Shown: one piece after another, positions 11,829 to 21,480 of the stretch
Layout of the letters: each line of letters starts with the position of its first letter
How positions within the stretch are numbered: the first letter of the stretch is position 1
Assembly: GCA_029204225.1 (NCBI GenBank)
Contig: CM055110.1
Coordinates: forward strand, 40,057,515 to 40,117,514
Length of the DNA stretch: 60,000 nucleotides
Reading direction: 5' to 3'
Origin: Diphasiastrum complanatum
Lineage: Eukaryota; Streptophyta; Lycopodiopsida; Lycopodiales; Lycopodiaceae
The notes under the pieces: model-generated
Told to the model about the DNA's origin: nothing
Seen by the model: the letters and a program-made list of their open reading frames with translations, nothing else
Databases searched by the model: none
Made by a program: the position numbers and the translations under genes

Positions 11829-14009
11829 CTAAACATCATGCCAAGCCATGGATTCCAAGGCATTTTGTGCACTTGAAAATACATCAATTAAAATAGTAAG
11901 TGCATAAATAATGTTGCCAAACACAACTTGCCTTGCTTGATCCATATGATTGAGCCTTGATGGCTCTATCTTGATACTCAAGATTCTTCTTGGAGTCCTC
12001 GGGTCTTGAGCTTGATCCTCCACTTGACTTGACTCCAAAACATCAATGAATTGAATAATGTGTTGATCCAAAGGTGCTTCTTCAAGTTTACAAATCTTCC
12101 ACTCTTGAAAGATCACATTTCCACCATTGACAAATTCTTTGGTTGAAAACAAGTAGATTCTACAATCTCTACTTGAAGAGCAAAACACTACCATTATTCC
12201 TATCATTGAAATAGGATAATCTTTGGTCCTTACATTGGAATGATCATGCACAAAGCATGTGGACACAAAGATTTCCAAAGCAAATGATGTTTCATCTTTT
12301 ATGACTCTATTCAAACTATTACAAAAATAGTTATCCAATGAAATTGCTTTATCAACAACAAATGTAGATTTCAAAGCATCCCATTTCGTTGTCTTGTCAT
12401 ACAAAGTAATTAACACCATGGATCTTAAAGGTAAGAAACAAGTCACCTCATCTCTACTAATACTTTCCAAAAAGTATTCAAAGATAGTAGACTCTCCAAT
12501 GCTCACCACCCTTGCAAGATGCACACTTGAATGGACAATTTGCATGCAATTTGATGACTCGGCCATTGTCATTGAGGACTCCCTTGGAACTCTCATGCTT
12601 TGAGGCTGATCCTCAAGATCTTCCTCCTTTTGATGCTCCTCCTCAATGCAAGCAAAATCACACTTTGCCAAGATCTCCTCTTGAGTGATCTCCTCCTTTG
12701 CCAAGCTCATTCTTTCAAAAGCAACACTAGCTTCCAACTTAAACAATCTTCCATATTTAAATCCCTTTGCAATGCAAACATCATTCTTCAAGATGAAGCA
12801 AACACCATGCTCAAAGTGGACATCCAAACCACTTTCTAAGAGTAGACCAACACTAAGCATATTCTTGGTGATTGATGGTACATAAAGGACATTTTTTAGA
12901 TCCATGCATTTTGAGGATTCTAGACACAAAGATATGGTGCCAACACCATCTATCCTACACTCTTCATCATTTGCAGTAAAGACAAACTTTTTAGCATCAT
13001 TGAATGAGTGTAAGGTTGAGAAAAAGTCCTTTTCACAAGACATGTGGGAGCTAGCCCTACTGTCGATCCACCAATTGTCTCTTGAATTGCTATTGCTTGT
13101 CAGTGAGGATGTAGATGCCATCAAGAATACATCTACTTCATCCTCCTCCTCCTCCTTTGCAAGGTTTCCTTGTTTGTCCTCCTCCACTTGTGCTCTTAGC
13201 CTCTTGTAGCATTCAGATGCATAATGCCCCTTCTTTCCACAAAAGAAGCATTTTTGCTTTGACTTGTCCTTTGAGCTTGATGCATCATCCTCTTCTTTGG
13301 CCTCCTTTGGATGCTTCTTCTTTCCATTGGTCTTATTTTTGCCCTTGAATGAGAAATTGGCTTTCTCATCACCATCCTGCAACGACAAGGAACTCATCCT
13401 AGATTTTGCATGGAGCATCCTACATTCTTCAGCCACGAATACACTGTGAAGTTTTTCTATAGTTGGCAAAGTGTCTTGGATGGCAAAACTTTGGACCAAA
13501 TTTGCAAAGTCATCTCCTAGACCATTAAGGACAATTTGTACAAGCTCTCCATCATGAATCTTCTCTCCAATGGAAGCCAACTCCCTATTTAGAGACTTGA
13601 TTCTGAGTACATAATCATGTGCACTCTCCTCACTTCTCCTCATGCTTTGCAAAATTTGATTTCTAAGCATAAGAACTCTAGAAGTGTTGCTAGACTCATA
13701 GATTGATTTTAAAGACTCCCAAGCCTCTTTAGCATTAGTACAAGCTGATACTTCTCTCAACAATTCATTGCTCACATTCATCTTCACACAATGAAGTGCA
13801 AGCCTAGATCTCTTCTTGTATCTAGCTAACTCCTGTGCACCTAGAGGTTCATCTTCATCTTCAATCAAAAACTCATAAAGGTCTTGGAGCACCAATAGTG
13901 ACACCATTCTAACCTTCCAAATAGCATAATTTGTAGAATTCAACCTCTCACTAGCTTCTAGAAGGTATGCTCCAGCAGATCCCATCTTAGTAGTGACTTC
14001 TACAAACAA
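11829..14009 (-). CDS. El-3 gag-protease ORF with eroded integrase, no RT
   Basis: A single 726-codon frame. Gag occupies about residues 9-220 (LLEASERLNSTNYAIWKVRM), the CCHC knuckle CFFCGKKGHYASEC lies near 253, and the protease motif near 316 reads DSRASSHM, where the family has DSGASSHM; this Gly-to-Arg change next to the catalytic Asp should inactivate it. Beyond the protease the HRRLGHP zinc region and the integrase catalytic residues are gone. Faint copia homology remains in frame (IVHSSVHL; NYFCNSLNR; STCFVHDH; SRDCRIYLFSTKEF; QNALESMAWHDV, the RT N-terminus), and the ORF stops exactly where RT would begin. The start is probably MGSAGAYLLE (near 13985), matching relatives. A frame this long without stops, despite lost catalysis, suggests gag is still used. 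Confidence 0.85.
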   Translation of the reverse strand: MFVEVTTKMGSAGAYLLEASERLNSTNYAIWKVRMVSLLVLQDLYEFLIEDEDEPLGAQELARYKKRSRLALHCVKMNVSNELLREVSACTNAKEAWESLKSIYESSNTSRVLMLRNQILQSMRRSEESAHDYVLRIKSLNRELASIGEKIHDGELVQIVLNGLGDDFANLVQSFAIQDTLPTIEKLHSVFVAEECRMLHAKSRMSSLSLQDGDEKANFSFKGKNKTNGKKKHPKEAKEEDDASSSKDKSKQKCFFCGKKGHYASECYKRLRAQVEEDKQGNLAKEEEEDEVDVFLMASTSSLTSNSNSRDNWWIDSRASSHMSCEKDFFSTLHSFNDAKKFVFTANDEECRIDGVGTISLCLESSKCMDLKNVLYVPSITKNMLSVGLLLESGLDVHFEHGVCFILKNDVCIAKGFKYGRLFKLEASVAFERMSLAKEEITQEEILAKCDFACIEEEHQKEEDLEDQPQSMRVPRESSMTMAESSNCMQIVHSSVHLARVVSIGESTIFEYFLESISRDEVTCFLPLRSMVLITLYDKTTKWDALKSTFVVDKAISLDNYFCNSLNRVIKDETSFALEIFVSTCFVHDHSNVRTKDYPISMIGIMVVFCSSSRDCRIYLFSTKEFVNGGNVIFQEWKICKLEEAPLDQHIIQFIDVLESSQVEDQAQDPRTPRRILSIKIEPSRLNHMDQARQVVFGNIIYALTILIDVFSSAQNALESMAWHDV

Positions 14010-14013
14010 GAAA

Positions 14014-14361
14014 TAGATCTGATTGACTTGAAACTCACAAAGGTCTCACACTTGCAGTGTTTCACTCAAATTTGATTTCTAATCCAACAAATGGACTTAT
14101 AATCACAGTTCTATCACTCCCTCACAAACCTGGAATGAAGATAAGATGAAGTGAAAACTACTTTCAAAAAAATCTTGCCTAGAAATGGATTTGATTGTCT
14201 CTAGAAACTCACTAAGGTCTCTCTCTTGTAGTTTTTCACTCAAATTAGATTTCTAATCCAACAAATGGACTTATCATCTCAGTTCTAGCACTCCCTCACA
14301 AAGTTGGAATGAAGATAAGATGATGTGAAATCTACTTACAATCAAATCTTGCCAATTTTGG
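14014..14361. repeat. Two tandem ~174-bp units in the El-3 leader
   Basis: Two imperfect direct copies with a period of about 174 bases (GAAACTCAC at 14030 and GAAACTCAC at 14204, each followed by TTCACTCAAATT and AATCCAACAAATGGACTTAT) lie between the primer site and gag. On the transcribed strand the second ends in TTGTTTGTAG just before gag, resembling a splice acceptor. The rest of the leader (14362-14777) shows nothing recognisable. Confidence 0.7.
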
Positions 14362-14790
14362 CTATTTTTGGACAAAAAAATGACTTAATCTCTTTCTTCC
14401 TTCTTGGTGTACTTTCAAGACCTATTTTTAACCTTAATAGGACTTGAACTCAGCCTAGATTAATTAGATTCCATGAAACAAATTCAAATCTAATCAATGG
14501 CAAATTATCTTGGTAGATTATCCTAGGATTTCCACCAAAAAATACACCAATAGCTCACAAATTGAATTTTGTTGGATCAAATGAATACCATGCATTAAAT
14601 GCAGGTTCAGAGGTGCCCACACATGTGGACAGTACGGATTTGGACCCCTACCAAGTTTGGGATAAAATCTCCTCACCAAAATCAAGATTCTAGCTTGCCC
14701 TCTCAATACTAGTTTTTAGCACCAAAACTTGCTAAAAATAAATTTGCATTAGATCAATGGCTTATGCTCTTGTACTTGGCTCTGATACCA

Positions 14791-15492
14791 TGTGAAAGTA
14801 CTGTACTTTAGGACCATAAATGGATCTACAAAAGATCCACAAGAGTGATTGGATGCTTGCTTAACAATCTATCAAAAAAACTAGACACAAAAAAATTGAT
14901 CTAGATTGGCAATTTGACAAACAACAAGCATTAACAATCAAAAGCATTGATAAACATTGAAATCCGAGCCCACACGTGTGTACTACAGGCTTTAGTACGG
15001 ACTTCAACCTGAGAAACAAGTAGAAATTGATTTGGTTTCATTTGGATCACAAAAACTCAATGTACATAGTGAACTAGCTTGAGATTGCCAATGAGCTCCA
15101 AAAATTTTCTATCTTCTCACTATGGAGAGAGGGAATACATAGCAAATTCGACTTCCTTCTTGAAGTTAGGTGGATTTCCAGCATGTAATAAGGAAGTTAA
15201 CTCACTCTCCTTGACCTAAAATGAAACCCTAGTCTATTTCCTAGAATTATGCTTGGTAGGTAGTTAGTTGGTCAAATTTTCACCTTAAACTTAGGTGTAG
15301 GTCCTATAAAGTAGGGATGACCACCAAATAGACATGACCAACTCTCTTGACTTGACCTAACCTACATTAGGATGGGTTTCCCATGTGGCATCATGGCCTC
15401 ACATGTGTGGGACGCACTTGTATACACAATTTACACTATTCTACATGGTTTTTTATCAAGCTAGATTTGCCAATTTTTGGCAATTCTTCACA
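14791..15492 (-). repeat. 5' LTR of El-3, 702 bp
   Basis: Same length and termini as 10937-11638. It abuts the primer site at 14778-14790. CACACGTGTG is at 14971. It is followed by the target duplication copy CTATC. Confidence 0.95.
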
Positions 15493-15501
15493 CTATCAAC
15501 A

Positions 15502-15570
15502 TCCTACACCTAGATGCTTGATGTAAAAAACATAAGACCCCTATATCTAACATAGATAATTTTTTTCAAT
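15502..15570. repeat. Flank copy shared with 5881-5948
   Basis: Near-identical to the DNA just outside the El-1 LTR (TCCTACACCTAGATGCTTGA...). It marks El-1 and El-2 as duplicates of one insertion. Confidence 0.75.
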
Positions 15571-15666
15571 TCTTCACACAAATCTAGTCTCTTGAGAGTC
15601 ACAAATTACATTTGTAGAATCATATCATAGGTTTTTATTTACATAGCATCAATAGGTGGCATCCTA

Positions 15667-16782
15667 TTGAAGGAAAGAAAGGATCCTAAGTGCAACCTTT
15701 GTGGCAAGGAAGGATATTTTTCCTCAAGATGCTACAAAAAGAAGACCAATCCATCCAAGGAGAACCAAAGCAAGGGGGCTGAGGTGAAGGATGGAGCTTC
15801 AAGTTCGAAATGCAAATACAAGAAGGACAAGTCCAAGGAAAGGTGTTTCCTGTGAAAAGTACAGTACTAAGGACCATAAATGGATCTTTGAATGATCCAC
15901 AAGGTGATTGTATGCTTGTTAAACAATCTATCAGAAACTAGTCATCAGAAAACAAGATCTAGTTTAGCAGTTTGATAGGAAACAAGTAGAGACAATCAAA
16001 GCATTGATCAAATAGTCTAATCCAACTCCACACGTGTGGAAATAAGGCTGTAGTACGGCCTGTAGACAGTGTTTACAAAGTGCCAAAGCTAGGTTTCATT
16101 GGAAAAATAGAGTAATCACCATACAATGAGAGGAAACTCGAGTTTCTCCTTGAGGCTCCAAAAAGTTTCTATCTTCTCACTATGGAGAATGGAAATACAT
16201 AGTAAAACACACTTCCTTTGCAAAGTTAGGTGAAAATCCAGCATGTAATAAGGAAGTAGACTCCACTTTCTTGCCCTAATGTGAAAACCCTAGTCTAGAT
16301 CCAAGAGTCATGCTTGGTAGGTGCATGGTAGGTACAAATCTCATCATAAATCATGGTCTAGATCCTACAAAGTAGGAATCACTACCAAATAGACACAACC
16401 ACTCCTCTTGACTCGTGGTAAGCTACTTTAGGTGTGTATGTACAAGTGGCACTTTGGCCATTCAAGTAACCAACAAACAATATTGACAAAATGTACAATA
16501 TTCTACATGGCTAGATTTGCCAATGTAGGCAATTTTTCACATTTCTTTTGTGGAAAGGTGAATGAGGCTTGGAGTCTCATAAGGACTTGCAAGATTTGTC
16601 TTCAAGAGTCCATCACAACACATGTCAAATCTTTTGAAATTTTTCATTTGGAAGTGCATTGTTTGGTTCAAGATGCAAAGATAGATGTCACTTTCATGAA
16701 AGTAACTTGGATTTATTTTATGTCCTTGGAAAGTATTTTGCTTGGAACTTTATACTTACCTCTTGGGATTCAAGGGAAGTAG
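15667..16782 (+). pseudogene. Copia gag zinc-knuckle fragment split by a solo LTR
   Basis: The left part (15667-15850) encodes a basic gag segment with one knuckle, CNLCGKEGYFSSRC (Tyr in place of the usual His), and the start of a second, ERCF. The 691-bp solo LTR 15851-16541 follows. Reading resumes at 16542 with FCGK, so the LTR sits inside the second CCHC knuckle. Downstream, 16560-16782 stays open but no longer resembles gag or protease, and the next recognisable coding begins at 16790. The gag relatives here have a single knuckle, so two in tandem is unusual; it may be a local duplication. Non-functional. Confidence 0.65.
15851..16541 (-). repeat. Solo LTR related to El-3, 691 bp
   Basis: Runs TGTGAAAAGTAC...TTTTTCACA and is similar along its length to the El-3 LTRs but clearly older. 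It is flanked by TTTCC (15846-15850) and TTTCT (16542-16546), a 5-bp target duplication with one mismatch. It has no internal region, so it arose by LTR-LTR recombination. CACACGTGTG is at 16029. Confidence 0.85.
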
Positions 16783-16789
16783 AACACAA

Positions 16790-17360
16790 AGGGGATCTGA
16801 TAAAGTATAGTCTTTGTCATGAAACAATGAGAATAAGATATCACATTTCACGTCAAACATGCTCTTTCAGTTTCGTTTACAGGCGGGTAAAGTTTGGTCA
16901 TGGTCGATGGGATGCATTGGACGTTGACATGAGAGAGCAAGATGTGGACCTGTGTATTCATCTCCCACATGATGAAATACGTGAAGTGTGCATCAATAGT
17001 GGGTGGAATCTAGAAGATTTACAAGCTCTACTTGAATTGACATTTGCTGATGTGCCCACAAATTTCATCTTTAATATTGACGGACAAAATGTATGTCTTT
17101 AAAATTACTTTTCTAAAATCCACTTTGTTAGGATTTTTGTGCACGATGTCTAACATGTGTAGCAACGATTAATACATTGTTTAATACTCATACTAGTGTC
17201 TGATTTGTAGATTAGGAGACGTGCGGAAAAGGACCATACTTGCGATTCGCTAATAAATTCTGCTACATTAAAAATTCAGTGGGACCGATGTTCTTTTATT
17301 CACCAATGTACAACGATAGCGGTGTTTATGAATTTATTTGGAATATGCATGTACTAGACC
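16790..17360 (+). pseudogene. Gene X C-terminal exons (novel family, copy E)
   Basis: The plus-strand reading (about 16796-17091) gives IRYHISRQTCSFSFVYRR, then RWDALDVDMREQDVDL, then LEDLQALLELTF and FIFNIDGQN. It aligns with minus-strand gene X at 51526-51069 (IYRYSIEKQMLSMVF; PLDQDLDNIG; TLFYIRMKLTLL; FSFILDGKL) and partly with 22967-22776. The exon ends at a GTATGT donor. After TTTGTAG the reading continues IRRRAEKDHTCDSL, matching IRKRHEESIKCEDL in copy B at the same intron position. The C-terminal FxFxxDGxx(I)xxRxE pattern resembles small ubiquitin-like folds, but that is only an impression. Earlier exons are absent; the fragment borders the gag remnant on the left. Confidence 0.6.
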
Positions 17361-17696
17361 TAAAAAGTTTTTTACATTAAAGGAATTTCAATGGCAATGC
17401 ATTGTTATGCCACATCTGTGTATTTTTCATGATGGATTTGGGATTGAATGGGGTTTATGATTTTAGTTATTGTAATGTAAGTGTGTAAGGTGTAGTACTA
17501 TTTTTGAAAAGTCTAATTTTTTTCAAAACACTCATTACTACAAATTCCAAATAAAAGAGTGCATGGAGCCTCATTTTCACACTTCACCCTTTCGGTTTCA
17601 GAGCTCAAGCTATTTTTTTTTCAGAGCCCGTGCTTAGCGCTTCCACTACCAGCATATATTCTGGTTTCTCATTCACCATCCTAAATGTCTGAAGAC

Positions 17697-18233
17697 ATGG
17701 CGCACACTAAACAAACTGCTAGAGGTCGTAGGATTGCAGCTTTAATACAACGGGAAACACTAGTGGCATTAGATGGTGGGGCCAGTAGAAGTCCGAGCCT
17801 AAGCAGAAGTCCCAGCTGCAGCCAAGAAGCCCAATCCTTGACAAATATTGCACTGGCCACCTCAATGGCAGATCCTGTGGATATGCAGATGGTTGATGTC
17901 TTGTAGGAGCCACAACAGCAGGAGCAAGAGACGTAGGTACAAGGGCAACAACAGTAGCCGGATATGGAGGTGGAGTTGCAGATGTGCAGGTGGGAGCTGC
18001 GGAGACAATTCTGTAGGTTATGGAGGTGGGAGCTGCGGAGACAGTTCCCTAGGTCCAACATCAGGAGTTTGAGGGAAACCTCAGGAACGTTGAGACTTCC
18101 TGAAACCACTGATAGAAATTCAGAAGCATCAAGACGTTCTGCATCCACTGATGGGAATAAGAAAATAGCTCCGCTAATGGGAGTCTGTGACGTTCCCGGT
18201 GATGAAGATCAGATAGAGCCGACTTTGCAATAG
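17697..18233 (+). pseudogene. H3-tail-like N-terminus of the histone/Ulp1 gene (copy A)
   Basis: The frame opens MAHTKQTARGRR, matching the canonical histone H3 tail start (M-ARTKQTAR) in eight of nine residues after Met; Arg2 is His and Lys4 is kept. It then becomes Ser/Arg rich (GGASRSPSLSRSPSC) and stops at 17904 after VDVL. Open reading resumes in another frame (17964-18233), partly built of a 36-bp tandem duplication (GGTGGGAGCTGCGGAGACA twice, 17985-18050). No histone fold follows here. The position, upstream of the Ulp1 module at 21480-22320 on the same strand, parallels copy B, where the gene also begins MARTK. A 4-codon longer start (MSED) exists at 17685, but the H3-like Met fits better. 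An AAATAAAAG motif near 17551 could be the TATA element. Confidence 0.55.
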
Positions 18234-20539
18234 TAGCTACTGCTACTGACTGCGGTCTAATTCTCTTCCAAACCCCAGATCGCTTTTGACAATCTGTTGC
18301 AAAATTCAAACTTGTAAACAACAGATAATGTTGAGTAAAATAACAGCGGAAATTTATCTACTACTAGCATGCATTCTAATTTTGCAAATCATACACATCA
18401 TAGAAACAGAGCATTGAGAAGATCGCTTCTATTATCAGAACTGAATTTGCAATATTTTTTTTCAACGCTATCTGTTTTCCAAATCAACACATTGGCGCGA
18501 GAGAGATGTTCTCTTCTCATGAATAATATGACTAGCTACTGCTAATCTGTAAACTCACTCTGGAGCTATCTCAGACTGTCTACATATGTTGTCTGTGACT
18601 TTTTTCTGTATCCTTCATTGATCCCTTTATGTGATCAATCTAGGGAACTGATTAAGTTAGAAGATCTAATCAAAAGAAATGCATTAGTCTTAAACAAAAC
18701 TGATTTCAGTTTTTTGTCATTGTCTATTGCGTAGTGCCTTCACGCTACAGGTCTTCGCCTTTTTGTTTTGCAACTTTAAAAGCAGTGTCATCTTTTTCAA
18801 GGGCAGCTTTGGTTTATGCCAAAAGGCACCTTTGGATTTTTAAGGGCACCTTCGCTTTTCAGTGTCGCCTTTCTCGCAAACAGTCAAAAAGGCCGAAGGT
18901 AGGCCTAAAGAATTTTTAGGGCATTTTGGTGATAGTGTCGCTTTTTTCCGAAGGGAAAAAAAGCCAACTTAAGCCAGAAGCCAGTTCTAAGGGCAGGTGT
19001 CCCTTTTTAAGAGCTCTTAAGGATTGGTTTGGAATTAGTATCAGGTAGATGTGCAGGTCTTGGATATTGATCTACCATTTCATTGTTTTCTGATGTCTCG
19101 TAGTTTCTACTCCCTAAGGAGTCCTCCTTACAACTATTGAGTGACAATTGTAGGAAGTACTTTGTAGGATTTCCATTGCTTTAGTTTAAAGGTTGTTGTG
19201 TTGATGTTGATTCTCTAATTTCAATAGGAGTAGATTTAGTTTAATTCTTTGGTTGACGTTTGGATTGATGTCAGCTGAAGAAACAAAGAATTCTTGATAG
19301 TGGGATCGTGGATTACTTAGAGAATGGATTTTATGAACTGTTGAATCAAATTATCAGCGTAGAGTCATAGACTGCCGTAAAAGAGAGATTGTGAAGACGA
19401 TTAGGCATTTGAGACAGCCATGCAATCCTCCAATATTGATAATCTGGTATGAAGAGAATGTAAAATCAATTTAGGCATCAAAGACAACCATACAATTATC
19501 TGATAACAGTGTTTGTGTAAGAGGAGTGAGAGTTATCATTCAACAAGAATACAGAAAGAGTATAGAACAATAGCGAATCTGTATAATAAGTTGTAAACAC
19601 AACGATCAGATCACAATACAATCACGCTGATAAGCGCGTGATCCTACTTACAAGTTCAAAACAATTGCTAACATTCTGAATATATATATATATCTATCTC
19701 TCTATGATCACTAACTCTAAGGAGTCAAGTACTATAAGATCCGTTCTGGTCATTTGATCTCTGTCTGATGACTTATGATAACTTGTGACACTCTATTCCA
19801 TCTTCAATCGCTCATTTACATTTATAGCAACTGAAAGATCTTGCATTATTCAACTTTACATTTACAAGATTGTTAACAGTTGCTAAACTGCTCAATAGAT
19901 CGGTTTATTGTTGGAGCATGAATATGTTATGATCTGCTATCTAGAATGCCTTGTCAATCCACAGATGGACGACGTGACAGTCCTTTGCTTTTTGGCCTTT
20001 GCCTTTAGTTAAGGACAACCTTCGGCATCGTGAGACACCTTCGGCATTTGTAGGGCACCTTCGGCATTTGTTTGGCACGTTCGCAATTTCAAAAGCAAGT
20101 GTTGTATTTTTCACCTGTCATAAACTGCATGTAAAAATGCAATGTCGTATTTTGCCCTAATTGTCGTCTATCAGAAACTGTATGTAAAATGCAGTGTCAC
20201 ATTTTAAAACGTGTCATTTTTTTGGAAGTGCCTAAATGGTCCAAAAAAACAATTTGCATAAGTGTCGTAGAACACCTAGTGGCAAATTAAGGAAAAAGAA
20301 GCGACAGTGTCGAGTGTCGGGTTTTTCGCCTGTGAAAAACCTGAGTCAATTAGTTCAAATATGCAAACTTTTGAGAAACATTTCATTTTTTAGCAAGGTG
20401 CATTTGAGAGAGTAAAAATCAGAGAAGGAAGAAGGGCTGTTGGAATGAGTAGGAGTTAGATTAAATTCCAACATCTAAGATCAATGCACGACATCAAGTT
20501 CTCTATATTTGAAGGTTATTACGAGTTGGCTGCCCCTTT
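18234..20539. other. Non-coding spacer with GGCACCTTCGGCATTT repeats
   Basis: No convincing gene. Short degenerate direct repeats of (G)GCACCTTCGGCATTTG occur three to four times at 20015-20090 and in looser form at 18790-18960 (AAGGGCACCTTCGCTTTT). A ~55-base duplication (AAACTGCATGTAAAAATGCA / AAACTGTATGTAAAATGCAG) lies at 20120-20215. A ~30-base duplicated motif (TTAGGCAT...CCATACAAT) is near 19403 and 19472. The TATATATATATAT tract near 19680 is a simple repeat. This probably interrupts copy A. Confidence 0.45.
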
Positions 20540-20920
20540 AAAACAAGGTGGTATTCGTGTGCACACAGCCTGTTCTTTTTGTTCTGTACAATGAAGATGC
20601 ACCAAACAACAAATTGAAATTCTTGACCCTTTGCTTTGGTGATGGAGAAAAATAGGTGAAACACTTTGTTACATGCTCACCTGCACAAAAAAACAGAGCG
20701 AAGCATTGGGAAGGCATCAACAAAATTGGTGATTCTTTTTTTGCCCTAAATGGTCGGTCTGCTTGTTTCGGCTATCGTATTGTGTCGCACCATGGTTGAA
20801 TATCACTGGCCGTAAACTTATAACAATCGACAATAGCCACAATGTCGAACTGACTAAATCCTATCTTGATGTTGTGAAGTCTTTGGAGTCAAGTTCTAAA
20901 GGACAAGCATCATAGGAAAG
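20540..20920 (+). pseudogene. Degraded coding trace, unrecognised
   Basis: Readable protein-like runs alternate between frames (PVLFVLYNEDAPNNKLKFLT, then KHWEGINKIGDSFFALNG, then NITGRKLITIDNSHNVELTK). That composition and continuity suggest an old exon with several indels. I do not recognise the family. It lies upstream of the Ulp1 module of copy A on the same strand and could be part of that element or of an inserted one. Confidence 0.25.
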
Positions 20921-20929
20921 TGTTGATCC

Positions 20930-21480
20930 ACAGTTTTTAGAATCAGAGGAAGATTCAGTTCTTTGAGCTCCTTGTTTTTCTGTAATAGCTCAACATTAGC
21001 TTCTTTCAACTCTTGGTCTTTCTACATTAGTTTGGCATGGGCTGATGTAAATTTGGTGCTGAGCTTCCTAGACACTTTGTCCAAATTAACCATATGCTGG
21101 ATAGAGTCCTAAGTATCTATCAATAATTGGTCGAAGACTTGGAGGTAGGTGTCTTCATCTAAGACAACATGTTCAGTTTCATCCTGCTCTGCATAGCTAT
21201 CAGGAATTGCCCTCTCTTGTTGGACATTAGACATTTCCTGCTCTTGTTGATCATGAACTTCCTACTACTTCGTCTCTACTTGTTGACTTGCAAGAGGTTC
21301 ACTCTCCATTTCATGAACTTCGTCATGACTAGAATCTGCTTTGTCTGGGATGATGGTGACGGTGATGTTGATGATGCTTTTACCGAACTCGTCTTTGTAC
21401 TCTGAACTTGAGAATCCGCATTATATTGGGTTGACGATGATGATGCTACTTCTGTGGAACTCGCCTTGAGTTGTTGGTGC
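20930..21480 (-). pseudogene. Coiled-coil coding trace, unrecognised
   Basis: On the minus strand a Gln/Glu/Ser-rich segment (EVHDQQEQEMSNVQQE) is followed by VLDEDTYLQVFDQLLIDT and then a heptad-like coiled coil (KDQELKEANVELLQKNKELK), with two or three stops in between. This reads as a decayed coiled-coil gene. It overlaps nothing on the plus strand that is convincing. It may belong to another mobile element inserted into copy A. The family is unknown. Confidence 0.3.

Larger units (their letters stand above)
10937..15492 (-). mobile_element. Complete non-autonomous copia El-3 (gag-bearing, no RT), 4556 bp
   Basis: Both LTRs are 702 bp (10937-11638 and 14791-15492) and run TGTGAA...TTCACA. 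The target duplication CTATC lies at 10932-10936 and 15493-15497. The minus-strand primer site TGGTATCAGAGCC is at 14778-14790 and the polypurine tract AAATTTGAGGAGGAG at 11639-11653. I count about 8 differences between the LTRs (about 1.1%), so it moved recently. The interior holds one long ORF (gag, protease, decayed integrase) and no RT or RNase H, so it must have been mobilised in trans. Confidence 0.93.
8968..15501 (-). mobile_element. Truncated copia element El-2, interrupted by El-3
   Basis: A sister of El-1 on the minus strand: gag N-terminus (8968-9577), leader, primer site (10268-10280, TGGTATCAGAGCC) and a 660-bp 5' LTR. The LTR is split: 10281-10936 lies left of El-3, and its last four bases AACA lie at 15498-15501, after the target duplication copy CTATC (15493-15497). 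Homology to El-1 begins abruptly near 8968, about 160 codons into gag, so pol and the 3' LTR are lost. Confidence 0.9.

Noticed and set aside
14778-14790. tRNA-like sequence TGGTATCAGAGCC as a possible tRNA gene end
   Set aside because: It is the primer-binding site next to an LTR; no cloverleaf surrounds this or the other primer sites.
18734-18919. 61-codon Arg/Ser-rich ORF
   Set aside because: Lies in short repeats, no homology or partner copy; likely chance.
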